From contig LANB01000001.1 in the NCBI GenBank assembly GCA_000964245.1, positions 661,501-725,500 on the forward strand: 64,000 nucleotides of DNA. Direction: 5' to 3'. The stretch comes from Cellvibrionaceae bacterium 1162T.S.0a.05 (GTDB lineage: Bacteria; Pseudomonadota; Gammaproteobacteria; Pseudomonadales; Cellvibrionaceae). The notes below the pieces were generated by a model. It did not search any database. It was not told where the DNA came from and saw only the letters and a program-made list of their open reading frames with translations. Made by a program: the position numbers and the translations under genes. Position 1 is the first letter of the stretch. Every line of letters begins with the position of its first letter. Shown one piece after another: positions 44,912 to 55,017 of this stretch.

Positions 44912-46768
44912 TTAGAAAATTCCGCTACCGCCCCACTGGTTGGCGCAGGTTTCCGAGCCAATGCAGCTCTGGTTATTCTCCCAACCCCAGCCGCTGTTTT
45001 GATTTTGGCAAAGCGGATAAACACTACCGTACCAGTTGCACTGGGTACCGCTGCCACCGCCGGTGCTACCCCCGCCTGAACCTCCACCTGAGCCACCAGC
45101 ACTACCGCCCCCGCTGGAGCAACTGCCACTGAAGCAATCGTCGGTGTGACCAAAGCCAATGACACCGTTGCAATGCATGGTTTCGGAAAACTCTCCGCCG
45201 CCACAGGAGCCATTGCCATAGGTTGCGGTGTTGTATTCCATGTCTTCAGCCTGCCGGGTTTCGCCATTCACAATGACATAGTCAACAATCACATCACGGC
45301 CACTGGCATCGTTGGTAAACTGCACATCCACATCACCCGAAGCACCACCAGAGTAAGTGTAATTCTGCATGCTGGTGCTCATGGTCCACGTCGCAACTGT
45401 GGCACCACCAACAACAAGATTGACGCTTTCATCCCCATTCGTACCGCGTGCCCGAACGACGATATCGCCACTGCCGCCAGATGAACCACCACCTGTGCTT
45501 CCACCACTGGATCCTCCGCCGGTACTGCCGCCTCCTGTACTACCTCCGCCAGAGCCGCCACCAGTAGAACCTCCCGGCGCTTGATTGTTGCAACTCCCAC
45601 TGAAGCAGTTACCTGTGCCACCAAAACCAATCACACCGCTACAGTGCATGGTCTCCGAATTAGAACCACCACCGCATTCGCCGTTGGCATAGGTGGCCGT
45701 GTTGTACTCCATATCTTCTGCCTGGCGGGTTTCGCCATTCACAAATACCCAATCAAGAATCACGTCGCGACCGCTCGCATCATTATCAAACTCAACCTGC
45801 AAGTCGCCGCCAGCATTGCCACTGTAAACATAGTTTTGCGCGGAAGTGCTCAAGGTCCATTGGGCAACCGCGTTGCCATTAATCAGCAGGTTAATATGTT
45901 CATCTCCATTGGTGCCCCTTGCACGCACCACGATATTGGTACTTGAGGGCGTGGAATTGATATCACCGGAACCGCCGCCCCCGGTACTGCCACCGCCGCC
46001 TCCGCCGGTGCCACCACCACCGCCACCGCCACCGCTCCCTTCGGAGACGCTAATGTCGGAACTTCCTGAGCTTTGATAGCCCTCTGTCGCCATCACTTGA
46101 TAATTATGCGATCCAAGGTTCAAACCCTGACTGGCCCAATAGTCGAAATGGTTACCCACCGTAATTGTCCCGCTAATGTTGCCAAAGCCTTTTTTGGGAG
46201 AACGTACACTGAAGTACTGATAGAAAGTTGCTGTACCTTCAATAGATGGCTGATTAACTCTCTGACAACGGCGCACATTGTATGTCGCACCATCGCTTGA
46301 GAAGCTCCCCATGTTTTGGCCACCACTACAGGAAGAAGGATTATATGAGCCATAACTTTCAATGACGTAATATTCAATCAAGGGGTTTGTGGTCCAGCCA
46401 TACAATGCCAAGTAAGAGTTTTGTGAATTGCTCACGCCGTAATAACCCTCGTAATTTACGACACGACGTCCACCAGGGTTCCACCCTTTACCGCCTACCC
46501 AATTGTTGGTGCTGTTGCCCCATTGCGAACCGTAACGGCCACCGTCGTACAAGGTCATCGTGGCATCACCCGAATCCTTCCAAAAAGTGTAGTAATGGCC
46601 ACCCTGGTTGCCCGTTGAATTTGAGCTGAGTACTTGCTGCGCAACCGTCGACGAACAAAAAAATGCCGAAGCACAAAAAAATAATAAATTGAAAATGTAT
46701 TTCAAGGGGATTGATGAAAATACAGTAGACCGTAAAAGCAAAGGTCTAATTGAAGCGGATCTAAACAT
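44912..46768 (-). CDS. secreted GH11 xylanase with two CBM60 and CBM10, Gly-rich linkers
   Basis: This 618-aa paralogue has the order signal peptide (about 43 aa, longer than its sisters), GH11 (catalytic E132 and E229), CBM60, CBM60, CBM10. Its linkers are Gly/Thr-rich rather than Ser-rich, although the folded domains are very similar to the other two. The CBM10 is [14 protein letters not shown] to CANQ. The ATG at 46768 follows the shared GAGGAACAC. The enzyme is expected outside the cell, on xylan in cell walls. Confidence 0.95.
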   Translation of the reverse strand: MFRSASIRPLLLRSTVFSSIPLKYIFNLLFFCASAFFCSSTVAQQVLSSNSTGNQGGHYYTFWKDSGDATMTLYDGGRYGSQWGNSTNNWVGGKGWNPGGRRVVNYEGYYGVSNSQNSYLALYGWTTNPLIEYYVIESYGSYNPSSCSGGQNMGSFSSDGATYNVRRCQRVNQPSIEGTATFYQYFSVRSPKKGFGNISGTITVGNHFDYWASQGLNLGSHNYQVMATEGYQSSGSSDISVSEGSGGGGGGGGTGGGGGGSTGGGGSGDINSTPSSTNIVVRARGTNGDEHINLLINGNAVAQWTLSTSAQNYVYSGNAGGDLQVEFDNDASGRDVILDWVFVNGETRQAEDMEYNTATYANGECGGGSNSETMHCSGVIGFGGTGNCFSGSCNNQAPGGSTGGGSGGGSTGGGSTGGGSSGGSTGGGSSGGSGDIVVRARGTNGDESVNLVVGGATVATWTMSTSMQNYTYSGGASGDVDVQFTNDASGRDVIVDYVIVNGETRQAEDMEYNTATYGNGSCGGGEFSETMHCNGVIGFGHTDDCFSGSCSSGGGSAGGSGGGSGGGSTGGGSGTQCNWYGSVYPLCQNQNSGWGWENNQSCIGSETCANQWGGSGIF

Positions 46769-46795
46769 AGTGTGTTCCTCATGTTAATACACAAG

Positions 46796-46861
46796 GAATA
46801 AGCCAGACAGTTGTCGTGCTTGGGACATCTTTAAAACATGATTCGTAACGCTGACTTATTC
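46796..46861 (-). promoter_or_regulatory. conserved leader element, xylanase copy 3
   Basis: An 11-bp inverted repeat (46796-46806 with 46851-46861, one G.U in RNA) encloses the conserved 19-bp block (46825-46843), 28 nt before the start codon. Confidence 0.55.
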
Positions 46862-46916
46862 TTTTGCTTTAATAATTTTCAAATAGCATGCGCCCTTATC
46901 GGCGCAGCCAGACGAA

Positions 46917-46981
46917 ATTGTTAACAAGCTGCCCCGATAGAGTCAATATGACAATAAGCCTATTTTCACATTCACCATAAG
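46917..46981 (-). promoter_or_regulatory. candidate operator/promoter, xylanase copy 3
   Basis: On the minus strand two CTTAT-led half-sites start 23 bp apart (46942-46981). The inner one is CTTATTGTCATATTGAC. TTGACT is followed after 18 nt by AACAAT (46917-46922). Confidence 0.55.
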
Positions 46982-47038
46982 CCCGCTCAGTCTTTCCAGG
47001 ACTTTACTCTGAATTGAAAATATCGCTGGCGCGTAAAA

Positions 47039-47065
47039 CAAAAAAAAGCCCAATAAAATTGGGCT
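47039..47065 (-). terminator. terminator of the MipA/OmpV gene
   Basis: On the minus strand AGCCCAAT/ATTGGGCT with a 3-nt loop is followed by at least seven T, about 105 nt after the mipA-like stop. Confidence 0.85.
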
Positions 47066-47170
47066 CTTCGTTAACAAATGATTTAAATGTCAAAAATAAA
47101 AATATTAGCAAGTGTTACAAACCTGATTTGTTTTAATTTCAAATAAATCTATTCTGTAACCGATCAACAT

Positions 47171-48016
47171 TTACCAACGCCTTTCGCGAAAAAGGTAAGC
47201 CACGCCAAAACTAATAGAGAAATAATTTTCGGTCTCGACCAGCGGGCTGTCCACAAACTTTGCATTCGCTAAATAGTCATAACGCAGGGAAACGTTCATC
47301 AGCCAGTTCCTATGTCTTTTTAGAAAGCCCAGCTTTAAATATGCCCCACTATAGCCACCTTTCGCATCAAAAAGCGGCCGTTCACTTGCGACAAACTCTT
47401 CATCAATCTGGTAGTAGTAGTCATGAAATTTTTCTGTCGCGTACAACAAAGCCACATCTGATTTCAGTCGCCAACCCGCGAAAAAACCGGGCCTTTTGTA
47501 TGTGAGCTTCGGGTTAAAGGTGTAACCAATAATTTGTGGATCATCCAGCGTGACTGTAAAAGCCATACGCAAGGGCACCCGCAATGCCCAACCTTCAGAG
47601 AAGTCTTTGCCACTCAGGTTTAAATTGAATTCCGGTCCAAGTTGCATTGCTGTATCCAGTTCCGGCATACCTGCACGCAAAAGGTTATCTTTGCTGGAGG
47701 AGCGCAACTCCAGATCACCACTGAGATTGAACTCGACTTCATGGTTTGCAAAAAACTCGCCTCGCAAACCATCCTCTTCATCAATTTTTAGAAAGTCTCC
47801 TGAGTAAATCACAATAGGAAAGGGAAGCACCACTGTCTCTCGCTCTTTCGAGCCGCGATAGTGATTCAAGCTTTGACCGCCCGCACCGAAACCAAACTCC
47901 AGGCGATGTTCGCCCTCGGCAAACGCGACATACGAGCACAGACTAATCCACAGCCCAAAAAAAACCCGCCGGTAAGCGGGTTTTATTAAACCAGAAATAA
48001 AATCAGGCATTGCCAT
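47171..48016 (-). CDS. MipA/OmpV-family outer-membrane protein
   Basis: The product (281 aa from ATG 48016) has an atypically long signal sequence (hydrophobic [16 protein letters not shown], cut near residue 31). Beta-barrel strands follow, with alternating hydrophobic residues and a terminal [12 protein letters not shown]. The opening [18 protein letters not shown] and late [11 protein letters not shown] resemble MipA/OmpV proteins. Its ATG (after GGAAG) lies inside the last codons of pnp, and the pnp terminator hairpin falls within codons 12-20. Expression may therefore depend on read-through. The function is unknown. Confidence 0.78.
   Translation of the reverse strand: MAMPDFISGLIKPAYRRVFFGLWISLCSYVAFAEGEHRLEFGFGAGGQSLNHYRGSKERETVVLPFPIVIYSGDFLKIDEEDGLRGEFFANHEVEFNLSGDLELRSSSKDNLLRAGMPELDTAMQLGPEFNLNLSGKDFSEGWALRVPLRMAFTVTLDDPQIIGYTFNPKLTYKRPGFFAGWRLKSDVALLYATEKFHDYYYQIDEEFVASERPLFDAKGGYSGAYLKLGFLKRHRNWLMNVSLRYDYLANAKFVDSPLVETENYFSISFGVAYLFRERRW
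47957..47984 (-). terminator. pnp terminator inside the MipA-like coding region
   Basis: On the minus strand AAACCCGC-TTACCG-GCGGGTTT, an 8-bp stem, is followed directly by a T tract. It begins 20 nt after the pnp stop, within the 5' codons of the downstream gene. Confidence 0.8.
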
Positions 48017-50141
48017 CGCTGTCTTCCGCAGCTTCTGCGTTATTGGCTTCCGGCTTTGGCAACAGTTCCTTGATCGACAATTTAATGCGTCCACGCTGGT
48101 CGATATCAAGACACTTCACTTCCACTTCCTGACCTTCTTCCAGGTAGTCAGTAACATTTTGCACGCGCTCATGCGCGATTTGTGAAATGTGCACCAATCC
48201 ATCCTTGCCTGGCAGGAAGTTTACGAAAGCACCGAAGTCAACGATACGTACAACTTTACCTTGGTAAGTCGCGCCAATCTCAGCTTCCGCTGTAATTTCC
48301 ATGATGCGATCCAACGCCGCTTGCAAGCCATCACCGTCGGCAGCATAAATTTTAACAGTTCCATCATCTTCGATATCGATGGACGCACCGGTCTCTTCAG
48401 TAATCGAGCGGATTGTTGCACCACCTTTACCGATGATGTCACGAATCTTGTCCGGATCCACTTTCAAAGTGTGGAATTGTGGCGCATTGTCAGACAAGGT
48501 CTCACGCGGAACTGCAATCACCTTGTTCATTTCACTCAGAATATGCAAACGTGCATGCATGGCTTGCTCAAGTGCAATTTGCATAATTTCTTCAGTGATA
48601 CCTTCGATTTTGATATCCATTTGCAGTGCGGTCACACCGTGTGCTGTACCCGCAACTTTAAAGTCCATGTCACCCAAGTGATCCTCATCACCCAGAATAT
48701 CAGTCAAAACAGCAAAACCGTTATCTTCCTTAACAAGGCCCATTGCAATACCGGCAACAGGTTCACGCATGGGAACACCCGCGTCCATCAAAGCCAGACT
48801 GGAACCACACACAGACGCCATGGAACTTGAACCGTTGGACTCTGTAATTTCACTCACAACACGCATGGTATAAGGGAAGTCTTCCTCTTTCGGCAACATT
48901 GCCGCAACACCGCGACGAGCCAAACGACCGTGCCCCACTTCACGACGACCTGTTGCACCCATACGTCCACACTCTCCTACAGAATAGGGAGGGAAGTTGT
49001 AGTGCAACATAAAGTTATCTTTGTGTTCGCCTTCAAGTGCATCGATGATCTGTGCATCGCGAGCGGAACCGAGAGTGGCAACAACCAATGCCTGGGTTTC
49101 ACCACGTGTAAACAGTGCCGAACCGTGAACCTTTGGCAATACGCCAATTTCGATTTGCAGAGGACGAACAGTTTTCGAATCGCGACCATCAATACGTGGC
49201 TCACCTGCAACAACGCGAGTACGAACGATTTGCTTTTCAATCTTGCCGAAGAGTTCTTTCACATCGCCTTCGCTCACGCCGTTCTCTTCGCTCACTAACT
49301 CAGCGACCGCCTGTGAACGCAACTCTGACAAACGATCATAGCGTTTTTGTTTATCCGTAATGCGGTAAGCCACACCAATGGAATCTTCAAAGCCGCGATT
49401 GATCGCTGCTTTCAACTCTTCATTCACTGCCGGCGCTTGCCATTCCCACTTGGGCTTGCCTGCATCCGCAACTAACTGATTAATGGCCTGAATCAGAACC
49501 TGCATTTCCTGGTGCGCATAAAGTACCGCGCCCAACATAATGTCTTCGGGCAATTCATTTGCTTCAGATTCCACCATCAATACAGCATCCGTTGTTCCGG
49601 CAACAACCATATCCAGCTCTGAACTCTTGAGCGCCTTATAACCCGGATTCAACAAATAACTTCCTTCTTCAACGGAATAACCGACGCGTGCAGCGCCAAT
49701 TGGGCCATTGAAAGGAATACCGGAAATCGCCAGCGCTGCTGAAGTACCAATCATGGCAGCAATATCGGGATCAACATCTTTCTCGGATGAAACAACGGTA
49801 CATACAACCTGAACTTCATTCAAAAAACCATCCGGAAACAATGGACGGATGGGTCGGTCGATCAACCGAGACGTTAATGTTTCTTTTTCTGAAGGTCGCC
49901 CTTCACGCTTAAAAAAACCACCAGGAATTTTACCTGCCGAGTAGGCTTTTTCCTGATAGTGTACTGAGAGAGGAAAGAAACCCTGACCAGGTGTCGCTTC
50001 TTTGGCACCCACTACGGTACAAAGTACAGAGGTTTCTCCCATTGAGACAAGGACGGCACCCGTTGCCTGTCTTGCAATTCTGCCGGTTTCGAGAGTGACG
50101 GTATTATTACCATACTGAAATTTTTTAATTACTGGATTCAC
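48003..50141 (-). CDS. pnp: polynucleotide phosphorylase
   Basis: PNPase is the 3'-5' phosphorolytic exoribonuclease of the degradosome. The 712-aa chain has two RNase PH cores (first with [27 protein letters not shown], shown here only as its family position; second with [16 protein letters not shown]). A KH domain ([18 protein letters not shown]) and an S1 domain ([21 protein letters not shown]) follow. I start it at the GTG at 50141 behind AAAGGA, giving [19 protein letters not shown]. The 298-nt gap from rpsO has a GAATGC/GCATTC hairpin (50162-50179) near the start that may take part in autocontrol. Confidence 0.96.
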   Translation of the reverse strand: MNPVIKKFQYGNNTVTLETGRIARQATGAVLVSMGETSVLCTVVGAKEATPGQGFFPLSVHYQEKAYSAGKIPGGFFKREGRPSEKETLTSRLIDRPIRPLFPDGFLNEVQVVCTVVSSEKDVDPDIAAMIGTSAALAISGIPFNGPIGAARVGYSVEEGSYLLNPGYKALKSSELDMVVAGTTDAVLMVESEANELPEDIMLGAVLYAHQEMQVLIQAINQLVADAGKPKWEWQAPAVNEELKAAINRGFEDSIGVAYRITDKQKRYDRLSELRSQAVAELVSEENGVSEGDVKELFGKIEKQIVRTRVVAGEPRIDGRDSKTVRPLQIEIGVLPKVHGSALFTRGETQALVVATLGSARDAQIIDALEGEHKDNFMLHYNFPPYSVGECGRMGATGRREVGHGRLARRGVAAMLPKEEDFPYTMRVVSEITESNGSSSMASVCGSSLALMDAGVPMREPVAGIAMGLVKEDNGFAVLTDILGDEDHLGDMDFKVAGTAHGVTALQMDIKIEGITEEIMQIALEQAMHARLHILSEMNKVIAVPRETLSDNAPQFHTLKVDPDKIRDIIGKGGATIRSITEETGASIDIEDDGTVKIYAADGDGLQAALDRIMEITAEAEIGATYQGKVVRIVDFGAFVNFLPGKDGLVHISQIAHERVQNVTDYLEEGQEVEVKCLDIDQRGRIKLSIKELLPKPEANNAEAAEDSDGNA

Positions 50142-50410
50142 ACTATTATCCTTTTCTTTCTGAATGCCCCATTGCATTCACGTTTATTTACCAATTTCGA
50201 ACAATATTAACTTATATAAAAATAACAACGATAAAACTAAATACTTAAACTCTGGTGAGTTTTGGGTTTTTACTGCTTTTTATTGCTTTCTATTACTAAT
50301 ACTAACTTTGTTTTCTATTATTTGTTTCGTTTACGGAACGAAAACCTTATCCGTTCACGTTGTAGCCCTATTTATGGAACCCGTTAATTTGGAACAGCAT
50401 AAATAGAACA

Positions 50411-50430
50411 ATGCCCGCCGAGGCGGGCAT
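50411..50430 (-). terminator. rpsO terminator or processing hairpin
   Basis: The perfect 8-bp stem ATGCCCGC/GCGGGCAT with a 4-nt loop lies 9 nt after rpsO. The following T tract is weak, so partial read-through into pnp is likely, as in E. coli rpsO-pnp. Confidence 0.65.
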
Positions 50431-50439
50431 TAACATCAC

Positions 50440-50709
50440 TTAGCGACGCAGACCCAGTTTCTGGATCAAGGCCGAATAGCGAGTTGCATCTTTGCCTTTC
50501 AAGTAGTCCAACAATTTACGACGCTGGTTTACCATGCGAATTAATCCACGACGAGAGTGGTGGTCTTGCTTATGATCCGCAAAATGGTTTTGCAACTTGT
50601 TGATGTTCGCAGTTAACAGTGCCACCTGAACTTCAGGTGAACCTGTGTCGCCTTCTGAAACTTGATGTTCCTTGAGGATATCTGCTTTTTCTTGAGTACT
50701 TAATGCCAT
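50440..50709 (-). CDS. rpsO: 30S ribosomal protein S15
   Basis: S15 binds 16S rRNA early in assembly of the small-subunit platform. The 89 aa include [33 protein letters not shown] and [12 protein letters not shown], all typical. The start at 50709 ([12 protein letters not shown]) replaces a longer open frame. The 268-nt gap upstream would hold a promoter and a possible S15-binding leader. Confidence 0.97.
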   Translation of the reverse strand: MALSTQEKADILKEHQVSEGDTGSPEVQVALLTANINKLQNHFADHKQDHHSRRGLIRMVNQRRKLLDYLKGKDATRYSALIQKLGLRR

Positions 50710-50800
50710 TGTATTTACCTTATTTACTATATGAATATGCAGGTTAAAACACACTTTCGTAACTCTCGTTACTGCCGTTTTTACGTTTTAACCACCCAAA

Positions 50801-50828
50801 ACCTGTCCGTGCATATTTACAGACAGGT
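50801..50828 (-). terminator. candidate hairpin terminator downstream of truB
   Basis: On the minus strand the 7-bp stem ACCTGTC/GACAGGT has a 14-nt loop and is followed by TTTT. It lies about 150 nt after truB and 92 nt before rpsO. It could end the truB transcript or be part of the rpsO leader. Confidence 0.35.
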
Positions 50829-50977
50829 CGCTAAACATTCCCGAAAACTGCTGACTATGCAATATAGCCGCAAATTCCTCGATGAATGCTTACATTTGAG
50901 TGAAACCACCCAAAATTCTTTTCGAACTGCGAGGCTGCTAAATGAAGCCTGTACTGCCAATGCGTTCTGATTGACGT

Positions 50978-51916
50978 CTAATTCGCCATCAAGCGCCTGG
51001 GGGCGATACAGCCTTCGTCGGTTATTTCGCCCAAGCCTAAAAATTCGCCGGCGTCGTCAAAGACGCGCACCATATCACCTTCTTCACCGTGGCGATATAC
51101 TTCGCCATCCATGACAGCCTGCCCCTGACTAAAGTAAAACGCGCTGTTCGCCGGGAGTTCCAGGGCCGCTAATTCCTTGACCGCAGAGTCAACGGGCAAC
51201 AGGTAAGCGTCCAACACTTCCGCTCTCTGTTCACCCCGTTCGGCTTCCAACTTATCAAGGTCCAAAGCCTGCTCCAGCCGAAAAGGCCCAGCCTGACTTC
51301 GGCGTAAGGCGCTGAGGTGTCCACCCGTCTTTACATCGCGCCCGATATCTTCCGCCAGACTGCGTATATAGGTGCCTTTGCTGCAACGGACTTTACAGTC
51401 CATTTCTGCCAATTTGCCTGGCCGGAAAGCAAGAAGTTCAAACTCAAAAATATGAACTTCGCGCGCTTCGCGCTCTACTTCAATACCCTGGCGTGCCAAC
51501 TCGTACAAGGGCTTACCATTTTGCTTTAACGCCGAGTACATGGGCGGCACCTGCTGAATCGCCCCGCGATAACGCGTTAATGTCCGTTCAAGATCCTTTT
51601 GTGTAAGCGCTGAGGCATCACATTCCGCGACGATCTCACCTTCACTGTCGCCAGTATCACGACTCTGTCCAAAACACATCGTCGCATAATATTCTTTATC
51701 TGCATCCAACAGAAACTGCGCAAATTTGGTGGCTTCACCAAAACAAAGCGGTAAAACACCTGTCGCCAAGGGGTCCAGACTTCCCGAGTGTCCAGCCTTG
51801 TTTGCAAAGAACAAACGCTTGGCTCGCTGCAACACTGCGTTAGAAGTTGCGCCGGCAGGTTTATCAATGACCACCACGCCGTCCAGTTTGCGACCAAATT
51901 TTCTTTTCCGTCCCAC
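50978..51916 (-). CDS. truB: tRNA pseudouridine-55 synthase
   Basis: TruB makes pseudouridine 55 in the T loop of all elongator tRNAs. The catalytic Asp is in GSLDPLATGVLPLC. VVVIDKPAGATSN and CSKGTYIRSLAEDIG are hallmarks, and a C-terminal PUA-like domain completes 312 aa. The start is GTG (RKRKFGRKLDG). It follows rbfA after 51 nt. Confidence 0.96.
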   Translation of the reverse strand: MGRKRKFGRKLDGVVVIDKPAGATSNAVLQRAKRLFFANKAGHSGSLDPLATGVLPLCFGEATKFAQFLLDADKEYYATMCFGQSRDTGDSEGEIVAECDASALTQKDLERTLTRYRGAIQQVPPMYSALKQNGKPLYELARQGIEVEREAREVHIFEFELLAFRPGKLAEMDCKVRCSKGTYIRSLAEDIGRDVKTGGHLSALRRSQAGPFRLEQALDLDKLEAERGEQRAEVLDAYLLPVDSAVKELAALELPANSAFYFSQGQAVMDGEVYRHGEEGDMVRVFDDAGEFLGLGEITDEGCIAPRRLMAN

Positions 51917-51967
51917 TCGCTTTAACGCCCCACAATATTAGTTCGTCATTCTTGATAACGAAGGCGC

Positions 51968-52357
51968 TTAGTCTTTCGACTCATCCTGGTGGTGCGACAT
52001 ATCTTCCGCCACAGCACGATCAATCAAGGCGGATAGGGCTTGCCCTTCTACGGCCACCTTGTCATAGAAAAACTGCAAGCGCGGTGTCGAGCGCATGGTC
52101 AATTCTTTTGAAACCAGGTTACGCAAATAACTGCTGGCCTTATTCAGAGCATCAACAGCAGCCTCGTGCTCTTTCTGCGTTGTTGCCCCCACAACCGTGA
52201 CATAAACACGTGCAAGGGAAAGATCCCGAACTACGCTCACCGAATTAATATTCAACAAGCCAATACGCGGGTCGCGCATTTCTTGTTGAATTATTTGTGC
52301 CAAACTGCGTTGAATGGCATCCGCCACGCGGTCGGAACGAAAAAATTCTCTCGGCAT
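51968..52357 (-). CDS. rbfA: 30S ribosome-binding factor RbfA
   Basis: RbfA helps mature the 16S 5' end and matters in the cold. The 129-aa KH-like protein starts MPREFFRSDRVADAIQRSLA and contains DPRIGLLNINSVSVVRDLS and the C-terminal TPRLQFFYDK. It lies 33 nt downstream of infB in the conserved nusA-infB-rbfA-truB series. Confidence 0.95.
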   Translation of the reverse strand: MPREFFRSDRVADAIQRSLAQIIQQEMRDPRIGLLNINSVSVVRDLSLARVYVTVVGATTQKEHEAAVDALNKASSYLRNLVSKELTMRSTPRLQFFYDKVAVEGQALSALIDRAVAEDMSHHQDESKD

Positions 52358-52390
52358 AGTAAACCTGTAGTGCTATCACCGTGCAACGCG

Positions 52391-54985
52391 TTAAAGCTCG
52401 CGCGCAACCTCTTTAACATCGAAGACTTCGATTTGGTCGCCCACTTTTACATCGTAGTTCTTCACACCTATTCCGCACTCCATACCATTGCGCACTTCAT
52501 TGACATCATCTTTAAAGCGACGCAAGGATTCCAGCTCGCCTTCAAAAATCACAACGTTGTCGCGTAATACGCGAATGGGTTTGTTACGGTAAACCGTACC
52601 TTCCGTCACCATACACCCGGCCACCTGACCAAATTTGGGCGAGCGGAAAGTATCGCGAACTTCGGCAATACCGACAATTTCCTCGATACGTTCGGGTTCA
52701 AGCATACCTGAGAGCGCACCTTTTACTTCATCGATCAATTGATAAATGATGCTGTAGTAACGCACTTCAATGGATTCACTTTCCGCTAATTTTCTTGCAG
52801 AAGCATCCGCCCGCACATTAAAGCCAATCACGATGGCGTTGGTTGTTAAAGCCAGGTTTACATCGTTTTCGGTAATACCACCGATTCCGCCACCCACTAA
52901 ATTCACTTGAACTTCCTCATTGCCCATATCCAACAAGGCAGCCTGGATCGCTTCGAGTGAACCACGCACATCGGTTTTTAACACCACCGGTAAAATTTTC
53001 TTCTCATCAGAGCCGATGTTGGCGAACATATTTTCCAGTTTGGCTGCTTGTTGACGCTGCAGTTTTTCCTTGCGTTCTTTTTCCGCACGGAATTCTGCCA
53101 CTTCACGCGCCTTGCGCTCATCTGGCACAACGACAAATTCGTCACCAGCATTAGGCGGCGTATCCAGACCTAACAATTCCACTGGTGTTGATGGACCAGC
53201 TTCTTTCACAGACTGGCCTAATTCGTTTGTCATCGCGCGAACACGCCCGAAACTCTGTCCGGCCAACATAATGTTGCCGCCTTTAAGTTCACCGCCTTGA
53301 ACAAGAACGGTGGCCACAACACCGCGGCCTTTTTCCATACGAGATTCAACAACAACACCACGTGCAGGGATATCAATCGGCGCTTGCAGCTCCAACATTT
53401 CTGATTGCAAAGACACCGCTTCCAGCAATTCCTCAATACCTTCACCTGTGTGCGCAGAAACAGGAATAAATTGTGTATCGCCGCCCCATTCTTCCGGAAT
53501 CACTTCCAGTGCAGATAATTCATTTTTTACACGGTCGGGATCAGCGGCTTCCTTATCAATTTTATTAATTGCAACTACGATAGGCACACCGGCTGCCCGT
53601 GCGTGCTGCACAGCTTCTTCCGTTTGCGGCATCACACCATCATCAGCGGCAACGACAAGAATGACGATATCGGTACACTGCGCACCACGAGCACGCATAG
53701 CGGTAAATGCTGCGTGTCCGGGAGTGTCAAGAAAGGTGAGATTTCCTTGCGAGGTTTTTACGCGATAAGCACCAATATGCTGGGTAATGCCACCCGCTTC
53801 ACCGGCGGCCACCTTGGCTTTTCGAATGTAATCCAGCAAGGATGTTTTACCGTGGTCAACATGCCCCATGACTGTAACTATCGGCGCACGATCAACCAAC
53901 TTCGCTTCGCTATTGGTCACTTGCTCCTGCAACTTTTCTTCAAGTGCATCGGCGCTGACAAGTACGGGACGATGCCCAAATTCCTCGACCAACAACTGCG
54001 CGGTTTCCTGATCGATAGCCTGATTTGCAGTGACCATGGTCCCCATTTTCATCAAGGCTTTTACCGCTTCACCGGATTTAACACTCATACGCTGAGCCAA
54101 ATCGGCCACAGTAATGGTTTCCGGAATTTCTACATCGTAGATAATTTTATCGGTAGGCTTTTTAAATCCGTGCTTATTCGTCGCCACTTTAATAATTGGT
54201 CGCGCTACCACATTGGTAGAAAGTTTTTTCGGCTTGGGAGAATGAATAACTTCCTCAATCTCTTCTTCATCTTCAACATAATCAAGTACAGATGCAGCCT
54301 TCTTGGGTGCAACCACTTTCTTAACGGCTTTACCTGCTTTCTTGTTATGTTTTTTATGCTCATCCTGATCATCGTCATCATCCTCTTTCGGATGTGTTTT
54401 CTTATGATGACGATGGCCTTCTTCTGTTGTTGCTTCAGCAGCACCTTTTTCTGCAGGTTTGCCTTTTTTCGCTTTTTCCTGAGATGCGGCTTCAGCTTCC
54501 GCTTTTTGTTTTTCCCGCTCAGCAGCGGCTTCTTCTTCCGCTTTCTTTTTGGCTTCAGCAGCTTTTATGCGCTTCGCTTCAATATCATCGACAAAGCTTT
54601 TGCTGGGCTCAACTGCTAGTGATTCAACAACTTCTTCCTGTTCGGGCTCAGGTGCCGGGGCCTCGACAATGGGCTGCTCTTCCGGCACATCACGTTTTAC
54701 ATAAGTCCGCTTTTTACGTACTTCTACGTTGACGGTTTTCTTTGCTGCGCCACTACCGGTTTTTAAAGTGGTTGTTGATTTACGCTTGAGCGTGATCTTT
54801 TTAGGGCCTTCCGCGCTTTCACCGTGGCTGGATTTCAAAAAAGCCAGCAGGGTTTGTTTTTCTTCATCCGTAACTACATCATCCGAAGACGCATGCGACA
54901 GACCCGCTTGCTTCATCTGCGCGAGTATTCTATCGACGGTAGCACCTACCGACTTGGCGAGTTCACTTACTGTTACGTCAGCCAT
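52391..54985 (-). CDS. infB: translation initiation factor IF-2
   Basis: IF-2 brings fMet-tRNA to the 30S subunit. The 864-aa protein has the N-terminal IF2_N fold ([20 protein letters not shown]), a long Lys/Glu/Ala-rich linker (about 130-270), and a second IF2_N. The GTPase follows ([25 protein letters not shown]), then domains II-IV that bind fMet-tRNA. A tRNA-fMet gene sits in the same cluster. The linker's composition creates long meaningless open frames on the opposite strand. Confidence 0.97.
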   Translation of the reverse strand: MADVTVSELAKSVGATVDRILAQMKQAGLSHASSDDVVTDEEKQTLLAFLKSSHGESAEGPKKITLKRKSTTTLKTGSGAAKKTVNVEVRKKRTYVKRDVPEEQPIVEAPAPEPEQEEVVESLAVEPSKSFVDDIEAKRIKAAEAKKKAEEEAAAEREKQKAEAEAASQEKAKKGKPAEKGAAEATTEEGHRHHKKTHPKEDDDDDQDEHKKHNKKAGKAVKKVVAPKKAASVLDYVEDEEEIEEVIHSPKPKKLSTNVVARPIIKVATNKHGFKKPTDKIIYDVEIPETITVADLAQRMSVKSGEAVKALMKMGTMVTANQAIDQETAQLLVEEFGHRPVLVSADALEEKLQEQVTNSEAKLVDRAPIVTVMGHVDHGKTSLLDYIRKAKVAAGEAGGITQHIGAYRVKTSQGNLTFLDTPGHAAFTAMRARGAQCTDIVILVVAADDGVMPQTEEAVQHARAAGVPIVVAINKIDKEAADPDRVKNELSALEVIPEEWGGDTQFIPVSAHTGEGIEELLEAVSLQSEMLELQAPIDIPARGVVVESRMEKGRGVVATVLVQGGELKGGNIMLAGQSFGRVRAMTNELGQSVKEAGPSTPVELLGLDTPPNAGDEFVVVPDERKAREVAEFRAEKERKEKLQRQQAAKLENMFANIGSDEKKILPVVLKTDVRGSLEAIQAALLDMGNEEVQVNLVGGGIGGITENDVNLALTTNAIVIGFNVRADASARKLAESESIEVRYYSIIYQLIDEVKGALSGMLEPERIEEIVGIAEVRDTFRSPKFGQVAGCMVTEGTVYRNKPIRVLRDNVVIFEGELESLRRFKDDVNEVRNGMECGIGVKNYDVKVGDQIEVFDVKEVAREL

Positions 54986-55017
54986 ATTTTTGTCCGTATC
55001 CTCGTTACCGTTTTCTC

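Noticed and set aside
40000-46100. Ser/Gly-coding repeats as mobile or slippage loci
   Set aside because: They are in frame and sit between recognisable domains, so they are linkers.
48189-48830. 213-codon open frame on the plus strand
   Set aside because: It is antisense to the conserved KH and second RNase PH regions of pnp and has no recognisable motif.
53603-54619. 338-codon open frame on the plus strand
   Set aside because: It is antisense to infB over its Lys/Glu/Ala-rich linker. The predicted protein is Phe/Cys-rich nonsense that mirrors that composition.
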